Both the position numbers and the translations under genes were made by a program. From a virus, in IMG/VR virus record IMGVR_UViG_3300047359_000778, positions 1 through 24,117 of that record: DNA of 24,117 nucleotides, one strand, 5' to 3'. The notes below the pieces were generated by a model. The model saw nothing but the letters and a program-made list of their open reading frames with translations, did no database searches and was not told the origin of the DNA. The number at the start of each line of letters is the position of its first letter. Position 1 is the first letter of the stretch. Positions 16,262 to 23,476 of this stretch are shown here, in pieces.

Positions 16262-16269
16262 TATTTATA
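16262..16269 (-). promoter_or_regulatory. T4-type late promoter for the core-protease-scaffold-capsid genes
   Basis: The minus strand reads TATAAATAGTAAATAC, an exact TATAAATA box 53 bases before the acidic core protein ATG. It can drive the acidic protein, gp21, gp22 and gp23 down to the terminator at 12214-12240. Confidence 0.8.
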
Positions 16270-16318
16270 AGGAAAACTACGTAGATATAGGCGTTTTTTG
16301 CGCCTTTTTGACTAGATG

Positions 16319-17047
16319 CTAGGAAAGATTGAATATTTCCTTAAAATCATCTACTAAAATGTGCTTCATATTGTCAAAAGTATTTAGTTCGTCAGGTATA
16401 TAGTTATCAGGTAATATTATTCTATTAAATTCAATATGTGGGTTTTCACGTAGTACAGCAATGGTTTGTCTCATCCAATTACCAAAAAAAGTTGCACCAT
16501 CTGTTGATTTTTTGTAATTGCGTGTATTTGCAAAGATATTGTTTAATCTTTTACCGTCGTCTAAACCTTTGTAGTCAAAGCCTAGTATGTATATTTTTTC
16601 ATATCCGTGTTGTGCGGCAAGCCATAATGCTGTGGGTCCGCTACTCCAACCTTTGCTAGGATTGAAAAAATTTAAGTTTTTTATACCTGAATATGATTTA
16701 TTAGGATTTGTGTAAACTATATTATTGTTTTGATAACCAGTACTTGTAATCTCTAGTATCATTTTTGTATCAACAGCAACTAGATAGTCTGGAGTAATAC
16801 CGTTTCTGTATACAGCATTACATGCATATGTTTTACCTTGCTGTTGTAGTTCTTGAACGTCAATACTACTTCTACTTGTGCCATTACCTAGCACAAAGCC
16901 AATTTTACCTTTATTTGCTGTTTGCAATAACGTGTTTAATGGAACAGTGTTTTCACGAATAAGACGTTCACGCTTTTTGTTGCGTCTTTCTTCTCTAACT
17001 ATTTTCCATTGTTGCTTAGTGTATTGACTCTTGTCTATCTTTGGCAA
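16319..17047 (-). CDS. DUF115/GT42-like Rossmann-fold protein (242 aa), possible glycosyltransferase
   Basis: After a very basic N-terminus (residues 1-32) come motifs in the order seen in DUF115 (Maf/MptE-like) proteins and GT42 sialyltransferases: IGFVLGNGTSRSSID (49-63) with a GNG nucleotide-binding-type loop, CNAVY (76-80), PDYLVAVD (86-93), SSGPTALWLAAQHGYEKIYI (135-154) and LGFDY (155-159). This suggests an enzyme using a nucleotide-linked donor. The substrate is unknown. The start is TTG, directly after the TAG of the 81-aa gene, and no in-frame ATG occurs before residue 96, so coupling is likely. Its place inside the head cassette suggests modification of a head protein, though cargo insertion is equally possible. 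T4 has no counterpart here. Confidence 0.65.
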   Translation of the reverse strand: MPKIDKSQYTKQQWKIVREERRNKKRERLIRENTVPLNTLLQTANKGKIGFVLGNGTSRSSIDVQELQQQGKTYACNAVYRNGITPDYLVAVDTKMILEITSTGYQNNNIVYTNPNKSYSGIKNLNFFNPSKGWSSGPTALWLAAQHGYEKIYILGFDYKGLDDGKRLNNIFANTRNYKKSTDGATFFGNWMRQTIAVLRENPHIEFNRIILPDNYIPDELNTFDNMKHILVDDFKEIFNLS

Positions 17048-17293
17048 CTAGACCCCCGCTTCGGCATTGGCTGCCACTCCATACATTTGACGCACAAAAT
17101 CTAATTCTTCTGCTTGTTCACTGTTATGTAGTTCAGATGCCTTGCGGACTTTATTGATTTGACGAAGTGTTAACCGTGTCTTACGTGTATCATTATACTC
17201 AACTGGTGAGTCATCATCTCGCTCTTCATAGCGATCGTCTTCGATTGTGTCGAATGTTTCTTTGTCGTAGTAAAATAGTTCACGTAGTATCAT
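17048..17293 (-). CDS. Small charged protein between gp20 and head core genes (81 aa)
   Basis: It begins MILRELFYYDKETFD, has an acidic middle and then a basic helical part (TRKTRLTLRQINKVRKASEL). Similar small proteins follow gp20 in marine T4-like phages. T4 has the 80-residue core protein gp67 at this place, but I see no clear sequence link. No ribosome site precedes the ATG. Instead a TATAAATA late box lies only 5 bases upstream, so transcripts from it would start at or next to the ATG. Its last codon, TAG, abuts the TTG of the next gene. The function is unknown, possibly head assembly. Confidence 0.7.
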   Translation of the reverse strand: MILRELFYYDKETFDTIEDDRYEERDDDSPVEYNDTRKTRLTLRQINKVRKASELHNSEQAEELDFVRQMYGVAANAEAGV

Positions 17294-17298
17294 GTTAG

Positions 17299-17306
17299 TA
17301 TTTATA
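17299..17306 (-). promoter_or_regulatory. T4-type late promoter overlapping the gp20 stop codon
   Basis: The minus strand reads TATAAATACTAACATG. The box contains the gp20 TAA stop and ends 5 bases before the next ATG. If active it would yield a leaderless or nearly leaderless mRNA for the 81-aa protein and serve the downstream 242-aa gene. Confidence 0.6.
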
Positions 17307-19056
17307 TCGTTTGATCCGTTGCCGGAGGTGCGGATTGTTCTGCTCCTGCTTCAGGGGTTGCTCCAGCCATTTCATCTCCACCTATTGTTGGATCTGGTTC
17401 TTCTGTTGCATCGTCTTCAATGTTCCCTAAGTCTGAACTTATACCTGCGCCGCTTATCCCTGCACCACGCATTTCTCCTGCGGCATCGGTATTTGACGCT
17501 TCTAGATTTTCATCATTTTCTTCACGCCATAGTCTTTCGTTTTCTGCAATCTCTTCGTCGCTCATTCCTAAGAAACGTGTCATTGCAAATCTATTTGAAA
17601 TATAAGGTATTGCACTCATTTGTGAATACGTAGGTACTCTTGCATTATCAATCTCACTTTGTCTATAACTTGCAAAGTTTTGTGGAGGTTGAAATTTAAG
17701 ATCAAACATTGCTGTATCAATGTTTACACCTTTTTCTAAAACATAACGTTTAAATTCTTGGTTGAATTCTTCAACTACTAAATTCTGTAAACGTTCACAG
17801 TATGTATTAAATCTTAGTTCTTGTATGTATGCTGTTCCAACTCGTCCGTCAGTGTATTGAGAATTTCCATCATCAGGCCCGGTCGGTAAGTATGAACTAG
17901 GGATTCGTAAGCCACGTACGAGCTTATTAGTAAAATATCTAAGGTCATCTATCTCTCCGAGGTTAGTACCGCCTGGTAACGTTTCAACTTTAGATCCTCT
18001 ACCTTCAGCAGTTTGTGGGAAGAAGTAGTCTTCGTTAATTGATAGGGGATTGTAAGCTGAGTCTATAACGTTTTGGCCACCCCCCGTTTGCGATGGGATT
18101 CGTCTTTGATGAATTTCCGTCTTAACACGTTCCACAAATTGCATAGCAAGGTGTGATGGCATGTTACCCACATCAACGTAGAATACTCTTCTTTCTGGAG
18201 CTCTTTGCACACGATATATAATAATCGCATCTTCGAGCAATTCTTTTTGTTTGAATACTTTGAATACTGTTTCTAATAAACTATTACCAAACGGATAATT
18301 TAAATCTAATCCTTCTGATAAACTTAAATGTATCATATGCTCTGCATCAACAGCTATTTCATTTTCGCCTTGTTGAAAACGTCCGCCGCCTGCACTTGTA
18401 CTTGAATTACCAACCATGCCACGAACGCCACCAGTTAAGTAACCTGCATCGCCTGTGCCTCCTGATCCTTGACCAGTTGTTTGATATGGTGTTGTTGCTA
18501 CCATTTCAGCAAAGTTTAAATTAAAGTCTTTTACTAGATATTGCTCAGGTGTTTTACCTTGAGATTCATTTACAATAATTTTTGTAACTTTTGCAGGATC
18601 AACATGAAACAATTTTTTAGTTTCTGGATCTCTTACAAAAAATGCATCACCATACTTAAACACGTTACGCATTAAGCGGAACATACGTGTTTCAAAGTTT
18701 TGTAATTTACTCCACTGTTGTAAGTATTGCGATATAATTGTAATTTCTGAATTTGTTGCTTTAGTTTTAAAGTCAACTAAAAACGGAGTTTTATTTTGTT
18801 TGTTTTGTTGTGTAGTAAATTCTGCAAGGATATCAAGTGCGGCATTTACCTCACTATCCATATCCATTGTATTATATTGACCATAACGTTCAACACGATT
18901 TGGACTACCTATGTATACGTCTGGCAAATATGATGAATAGTTAGACCGCGCAGGACCAGCTTGACCACCACCACCATTTCTTGCAGTGAACGGACTGTAG
19001 CTTCCTTCTGTGTTATTACCAGTTTTAACTGGTGTAAAATGCTTTTTCCAACTCAT
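17302..19056 (-). CDS. 20: Portal vertex protein gp20
   Basis: The dodecameric portal through which DNA enters and leaves the head, and which nucleates the prohead. Diagnostic T4-type motifs are RVERYGQYNTMDMDSEVNAA near residues 54-73, YRVQRAPERRVFYVDVGNMP near 280-300, and DYFFP then GSKVETLPGGTNLGEIDDLR and YFTNKLVRGLRIPSSYLP near 340-392. A Gly-rich insertion (TTGQGSGGTGDAGYLTGGVR) is present near residue 200. The C-terminal 80 residues are acidic and Pro/Ala-rich, probably disordered. The length of 584 aa is slightly above T4 (524 aa). It follows the tape-measure-like gene by 8 bases, not gp19 as in T4. Confidence 0.95.
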   Translation of the reverse strand: MSWKKHFTPVKTGNNTEGSYSPFTARNGGGGQAGPARSNYSSYLPDVYIGSPNRVERYGQYNTMDMDSEVNAALDILAEFTTQQNKQNKTPFLVDFKTKATNSEITIISQYLQQWSKLQNFETRMFRLMRNVFKYGDAFFVRDPETKKLFHVDPAKVTKIIVNESQGKTPEQYLVKDFNLNFAEMVATTPYQTTGQGSGGTGDAGYLTGGVRGMVGNSSTSAGGGRFQQGENEIAVDAEHMIHLSLSEGLDLNYPFGNSLLETVFKVFKQKELLEDAIIIYRVQRAPERRVFYVDVGNMPSHLAMQFVERVKTEIHQRRIPSQTGGGQNVIDSAYNPLSINEDYFFPQTAEGRGSKVETLPGGTNLGEIDDLRYFTNKLVRGLRIPSSYLPTGPDDGNSQYTDGRVGTAYIQELRFNTYCERLQNLVVEEFNQEFKRYVLEKGVNIDTAMFDLKFQPPQNFASYRQSEIDNARVPTYSQMSAIPYISNRFAMTRFLGMSDEEIAENERLWREENDENLEASNTDAAGEMRGAGISGAGISSDLGNIEDDATEEPDPTIGGDEMAGATPEAGAEQSAPPATDQTI

Positions 19057-19064
19057 ATAATTTC

Positions 19065-22000
19065 CTAACCGTAAATGTTCCCGCTAGTGTTAGTAGCAGT
19101 CGCTTTGGTATTTGTACTCACTTCTCTCATTACTGTTTCAAGATTTCCTACTAACATATTTAACCGTTCTAGCTGATCTGAGCTACCAGTGCCGGATCCA
19201 CCGCCGCCAATTGTATCCATTTTAGCTACAACATCACCTGCATTAGTTCCACTACCAAAACCAAGTTTATTATCTTTAGCAAGTTCGGCATTTAATTCAC
19301 CTAATACTTCTACTAATTCTTTCATTGCTTTATTATAATTGGTTATGCTCTCTGTGTCAAGTGAATTGAGCGAATTAATATTTGTATCTAATCCTGTTAT
19401 TGAAGCAATACTTTGCAAGTTAGTAGATAATGTACCAATACCTGTGCTATCCATGCCAGCTAAACGTTCTAATGATGCAACAGTTTTTTTAGAGATTTCA
19501 ATCTCTCCTGCTTCTCCACTTGTAAATGAGTTTAGAGCATTTGCCATGTGAACCATTGCTTCAGCATTTGTTTTAACACCTTCAGCATTTAATTCCATTG
19601 CTCCAAAATCTTTTACTTTGTCAAATGGTGTTTTAGCTCCAAAGAATCCTGCAATAGCATTGCCAATTGCTCCAACTGCATTTCCTACACCGCTTTTTGC
19701 GCCTGCACTTGAATTAGAAGTTAATGCTTCGTTAAATGCTACCATTGCGGCCGCGTTTGCTTTTACTTTTTCTGTATCAAAAGCATAACCTTGGAATTTA
19801 ATTATATCATCATATGGTATGCCAGTTTCACCGCCAAAGAATGATGTAATGCCACCTGCTAACCCACTTACTAAAGTACCTAATCCACTTGCCGCTGTAC
19901 CGCCACCGTATGCGGCCATTGCAGTTGAATATGCAACTAGTGCGTTTGCATTGCCTTTGACTTTTGCTTCATCAATTGTGTATTTTTGAAATTCTAATAG
20001 TTGATCTAATGGATTTGCTTTTTCAGCACCAAATAATGCACCAATGCCGTCTGCTATTCCGCCTACTAAGTTTCCTAGTCCTGCAACTGCTGTTCCTGCA
20101 CCAAATGCCGCCATGCCTCCTGCAACTGCAAGCATACCTTTTCCTGCCGCTGAAAGTTTAGCACCGTCTAAATCTTCAAAAGACTTCATGCCGTCTGCAA
20201 ACGTTGGTAATGATTTACCTACTAACCACGTAGCACCTGCAACTGCCGCGCCAATAACAAGAATAACTCCTGCTAGTACTGCGCCACCTATTGCTACTTG
20301 TGGATTGCCGAATGCCGCTAATCCTTTAGCGATGCCTTTGAGAACACCACCGCCTACATTGCCAACAAAGTCTCCAACACCTTTACCTGCTTTGCCTGCA
20401 CCTGCTGGACCTTTAACAGGACCTCCTTTAGTACCGCCAAATAATCCGCCAAACATACTGCCAACACCTTTTGTCATTGCGCCAATAACTTTTGCGCCTA
20501 CAAACAGTCCAGTAATAGCAAGTCCTAACTTTACAGCAATACCTGAAAAATCAATGCCGCCGATCATTTCGCTAAATTTATCTTTAACAACATCACCAAT
20601 GGTTTGACCTTCTGCACCACCTAGTGCTTTTGCAATAGCTTCGTTCAATCCTAACTTTGTAACATCAGCAACAAACGCCTTAATTGAAGTTACACCTTCG
20701 CCAATTTTTGCCATAAAGTCATCAAACTTTTTCTTAAACTCTTCCGATCTTAAATATTTGACCATACTTTGTGCTTTTACGGCCATTGCGACTATTTTAT
20801 TTTTAAAGTTTTCAACATCTGTTTTAAACTGATCACTCTTAAGATATCTTGTAACATTTTCAGTAATTCCTTTAGTAACTTCTATAAGTGTATTGCTTAT
20901 ACCTGTTAATGCAATACCTAGTGTTTCCATTACTTCTGATTTAAGTAATGCTTCTTCAATGTTACTTCTAATAGTTTGTATAGTTTGTCTAAACTTAGCG
21001 AACACATCAGTAACAGAATCTTTTTTACTTTGTTCAGCCGCGGCTTTTCTCATATCTATTTCACGTTGACCTGCTGTTCTAGCATCAGCAGTCATTTGTA
21101 CAAACTCTCCCATGCCTTCAGTTTGGGCCAATGCTGTTACGCCCGCCGCTTTCATACCATCTGCTAATTTAGTAATCTCTGGAAGCATCTTCATTAGACG
21201 AGCTTTATATTCTTCTTGACTAATTGCTCCTGTTGCGTTTGCTACTTGTAATTCTTTTAGACCGGATACGTTTGCTTCTAAATATTGTGCTAGTGGTGTT
21301 TGGGAAACACCGTCAGCCATATCACCTAATGCATCACTAAATGCTGGTCCTGACTTGCCCATAATATCAGAAGAAAATTGTAAGTTGTTTTGGAAGTTTT
21401 CTAATCCTTTGCCACTTAATTGAGCCGCAAGCACGTTAATGTTTGCCGCTTCCATTCTGCCGTTTATTTCGTCTTGTAATGCTTTTCTACTTTTACCAGT
21501 AACTTTTGCAAGTTTGTCTATTTCTAGTAGATAACTTTTAGCACCAGCTGTTAATGATGCATCTGATCTTCCTCTAAGTTGTCCTGCTCTTGCTTGGTTT
21601 TCAATATAATCAGCCATGCCTTCATTTAATGACTCTTGTGTGAAACCTAAACCAAACATACCGTTTTCTACACTTCTAAGTGATTTGGTTAATTTACCTA
21701 AACGCTGTGCACCACCTGTAACTGTTCCGCCTAACAAAGTCATGTTAGATGAGTTTGATGAAACCATATCTGCAAATTGATCTAAACTAAGACCTGCTTC
21801 TGCTGATGCTTGTCGCATTGCTAACATATTGTTACCAAATCCAGCACCTGATTCACTTAACTGTTGGAAAGTTTGTAGACTTTTATCAAAGTAAGCACTT
21901 GCTTTTCCAAGTGCTGAGCCTAATATAGGTACTTGACTAAGAAACTCAGTAACACTATTACTATTTTGTACTGCGCCAGCAAAATTTGTTAGTTGTCCTG

Positions 22001-22295
22001 TGGTAGCACCTAGTACTGATCCTAGTGCTTTAAATGCAAAACCTAAAGTTGAGTTAAGACCGCTACTAAACGATTTTAATGCACTAGTGCTTTTTTTGAC
22101 TTCTGCTGTTTGTTTTTTAGTAGTTGTTGTACCACGTGTTACTGCTTTTGTGTACAGGTCTTGTGCTTTTGCACCGCCGCCACCGCCGCCGGACCCGGAT
22201 TGGCCTCCGCGCTTCATTATCTTTAATATTTCTTGTAATGTAGCTTCTGCGGCAGGTCCGCCGGCAACGTCAACAATTTTTACTTCTTCGGCCAT
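19065..22295 (-). CDS. Tape-measure-like tail protein (1076 aa)
   Basis: A long Ala/Gly/Lys-rich helical protein with hydrophobic segments, typical of tail length-determining proteins. After a Gly-rich linker (residues about 34-42) come long helical stretches, a duplicated YLKSDQFK / YLRSEEFKKKF unit near 495-535, and a hydrophobic Gly/Ala block about 600-700 (IGGAVLAGVILVIGAAVAGA). Four units of about 65-70 residues follow between about 705 and 930, each with a KVKxNAxAMVAY-like motif and a Gly-rich AFGAGTAVAGLG-like segment. The C-terminus is helical. It starts from a divergent late promoter opposite a gp26-type gene and runs into gp20. The T4 equivalent would be gp29 by role, but no direct similarity can be shown by eye. 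A membrane-active ejected protein is an alternative. Confidence 0.75.
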   Translation of the reverse strand: MAEEVKIVDVAGGPAAEATLQEILKIMKRGGQSGSGGGGGGAKAQDLYTKAVTRGTTTTKKQTAEVKKSTSALKSFSSGLNSTLGFAFKALGSVLGATTGQLTNFAGAVQNSNSVTEFLSQVPILGSALGKASAYFDKSLQTFQQLSESGAGFGNNMLAMRQASAEAGLSLDQFADMVSSNSSNMTLLGGTVTGGAQRLGKLTKSLRSVENGMFGLGFTQESLNEGMADYIENQARAGQLRGRSDASLTAGAKSYLLEIDKLAKVTGKSRKALQDEINGRMEAANINVLAAQLSGKGLENFQNNLQFSSDIMGKSGPAFSDALGDMADGVSQTPLAQYLEANVSGLKELQVANATGAISQEEYKARLMKMLPEITKLADGMKAAGVTALAQTEGMGEFVQMTADARTAGQREIDMRKAAAEQSKKDSVTDVFAKFRQTIQTIRSNIEEALLKSEVMETLGIALTGISNTLIEVTKGITENVTRYLKSDQFKTDVENFKNKIVAMAVKAQSMVKYLRSEEFKKKFDDFMAKIGEGVTSIKAFVADVTKLGLNEAIAKALGGAEGQTIGDVVKDKFSEMIGGIDFSGIAVKLGLAITGLFVGAKVIGAMTKGVGSMFGGLFGGTKGGPVKGPAGAGKAGKGVGDFVGNVGGGVLKGIAKGLAAFGNPQVAIGGAVLAGVILVIGAAVAGATWLVGKSLPTFADGMKSFEDLDGAKLSAAGKGMLAVAGGMAAFGAGTAVAGLGNLVGGIADGIGALFGAEKANPLDQLLEFQKYTIDEAKVKGNANALVAYSTAMAAYGGGTAASGLGTLVSGLAGGITSFFGGETGIPYDDIIKFQGYAFDTEKVKANAAAMVAFNEALTSNSSAGAKSGVGNAVGAIGNAIAGFFGAKTPFDKVKDFGAMELNAEGVKTNAEAMVHMANALNSFTSGEAGEIEISKKTVASLERLAGMDSTGIGTLSTNLQSIASITGLDTNINSLNSLDTESITNYNKAMKELVEVLGELNAELAKDNKLGFGSGTNAGDVVAKMDTIGGGGSGTGSSDQLERLNMLVGNLETVMREVSTNTKATATNTSGNIYG

Positions 22296-22322
22296 TAATC
22301 ACTATTCCAAGTTAACTGCGTA

Positions 22323-22330
22323 TATAAATA
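22323..22330 (+). promoter_or_regulatory. T4-type late promoter, plus strand, for the gp26-type gene
   Basis: An exact TATAAATA box followed by AAGTAG lies 44 bases before the ATG at 22374. It is one half of a back-to-back promoter pair. Confidence 0.75.
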
Positions 22331-22355
22331 AAGTAGATACATACAACTAATAATG

Positions 22356-22363
22356 TATTTATA
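22356..22363 (-). promoter_or_regulatory. T4-type late promoter, minus strand, for the tape-measure gene
   Basis: The minus strand reads TATAAATACATTATT, 61 bases before the ATG at 22295. It lies downstream of the plus-strand box, so the two transcripts overlap by about 10-20 nt at their 5' ends. Confidence 0.75.
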
Positions 22364-22373
22364 CGGAGAAAAC

Positions 22374-23252
22374 ATGTCACAAATAAAATCACCAGAATCA
22401 AACCCACTTAGTAAGTATTTTCGACAATCTAAGTTATATATTAGCCTTCCTAGCCAAGGAAAACACTATCCAGCAGGAGCAATTGACTTTCCAGAGAGCG
22501 GAGAAGTTGAAGTTTATTCAATGACAGCAAAAGATGAGCTGTTATTTAAAACTCCTGATGCGTTACTTAACGGACAAGCAACAGTTGATGTAATTCAAAG
22601 TTGTATACCTGCAATTAAAGATGCATGGAAACTACCTAGTGTAGATCTTGATGTATGTCTTATTGCTATTAGACTTGCAACATATGGCGAACAAATGACA
22701 CTCAAAATTAAAACTCCAGTGACAGGAGAAGAAAAAGAAATGGGTGTAGATTTAAGACAATTATTAGATCAGTTTGCTAATATTGAATACAATGATGTTG
22801 TAATGCTACCGGAAATGACAATACGTTTACGTCCATTAAATTACAGAGAATTTACAGACGGTGCTTTGAAAACATTTGAAGAACAACGTATCTTTAATGT
22901 TGTTAACGACGATACAATGAAAGAAGAAGATAAACTTCAAGCATTTACAAACTCGTTTGCAAAACTTACTGAACTAACTGTAGACATGATGGTTAAAGGT
23001 ATTAAAAGTATTGAGATACAACAAGAAAATGATGATCCATTATTAGTAACTAACAGAACACATATACTTGACTTTATTAAAAATGCAGATAAAACATTTT
23101 TTAATAGTATTCAAAAACACTTAGAAGCAGAAAAAGACAAGTTTACACTAAAGCCGTTAATTGCACAAGCAACTGACGAAGAAAAATTACAAGGTGTTCC
23201 AGAAACTTACGAAGTACCAATTACATTCGATCAGTCGAATTTTTTCGAATAA
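22374..23252 (+). CDS. 26: gp26-type baseplate hub / tail assembly protein (zero-frame product)
   Basis: 292 residues from the ATG at 22374-22376, which has CGGAG 5-9 bases upstream. The earlier in-frame ATG at 22353 has no ribosome site and lies in the promoter region. The N-terminus (NPLSKYFRQSKLYISLPSQG, then KHYPAGAIDFPESGEVEVY) matches the T4 gp26 baseplate family as found in marine T4-like phages (LPSxGxxYPxGAIxFP). Continuing motifs are DALLNGQATVDVIQSCIPAI and RPLNYREFTDGA. It is the only leftward-to-rightward gene here, facing away from the tape-measure gene. The end contains a likely -1 frameshift signal that would extend it by 76 residues, as in tail assembly chaperones. Confidence 0.85.
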   Translation: MSQIKSPESNPLSKYFRQSKLYISLPSQGKHYPAGAIDFPESGEVEVYSMTAKDELLFKTPDALLNGQATVDVIQSCIPAIKDAWKLPSVDLDVCLIAIRLATYGEQMTLKIKTPVTGEEKEMGVDLRQLLDQFANIEYNDVVMLPEMTIRLRPLNYREFTDGALKTFEEQRIFNVVNDDTMKEEDKLQAFTNSFAKLTELTVDMMVKGIKSIEIQQENDDPLLVTNRTHILDFIKNADKTFFNSIQKHLEAEKDKFTLKPLIAQATDEEKLQGVPETYEVPITFDQSNFFE

Positions 23253-23282
23253 GGATCCTGACGTGGACCGTCCCAGAGATCC
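23240..23282 (+). promoter_or_regulatory. Programmed -1 ribosomal frameshift signal
   Basis: The slippery heptamer T TTT TTC (23240-23246) is in the correct phase of the gp26-type frame, two codons before its TAA stop. After 6 bases a hairpin starts: GGATC, CTG and ACG (23253-23263) pair with CGT, CAG and GATCC (23269-23282), 11 pairs with a CC and an A bulge and a 5-nt loop. The -1 frame is open from 23177 to 23476. Confidence 0.75.
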
Positions 23283-23476
23283 TAGAAGAAGTTAAGGTCC
23301 TTGAACAAGAATCTAAACAGTTTAAATTAGAACTTACTAAATTATGTTGGTTGATGCGTGGAGGTCTAACCTACGAAGAAGCCTATTATCTCGGACCTGA
23401 AGAACGAGAAATAATTGGTAAAATGGTTGAAGACAATTTCGAAACTACAAAGAAAAGCGGACTACCTTATTTTTAA
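23246..23476 (+). CDS. -1 frame extension of the gp26-type protein (tail-chaperone-like, gp51 position)
   Basis: After slippage the frame reads RIRILTWTVPEILEEVKVLE and continues through TKLCWLMRGGLTYEEAYYLG and PEEREIIG to TTKKSGLPYF, 76 codons before TAA. The segment WxMRGGxTYEEAxxLxPxER...ETTKKxGLPxF looks like a conserved small T4-like tail/baseplate assembly module. The frame has no ATG, GTG or TTG start before its conserved centre (first is TTG at 23351), so expression by frameshift is more likely than separate initiation. The fusion product would be about 367 aa. The stop overlaps the stop of the convergent minus-strand gene. Independent initiation at a rare codon after AAGGAT is the alternative. 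Confidence 0.7.
   Translation, partial: RIRILTWTVPEILEEVKVLEQESKQFKLELTKLCWLMRGGLTYEEAYYLGPEEREIIGKMVEDNFETTKKSGLPYF

Noticed and set aside
22353-22373. Earlier ATG for the gp26-type gene
   Set aside because: It has no ribosome site and overlaps the minus-strand late box. The ATG at 22374 has CGGAG at good spacing and begins the family-like N-terminus.
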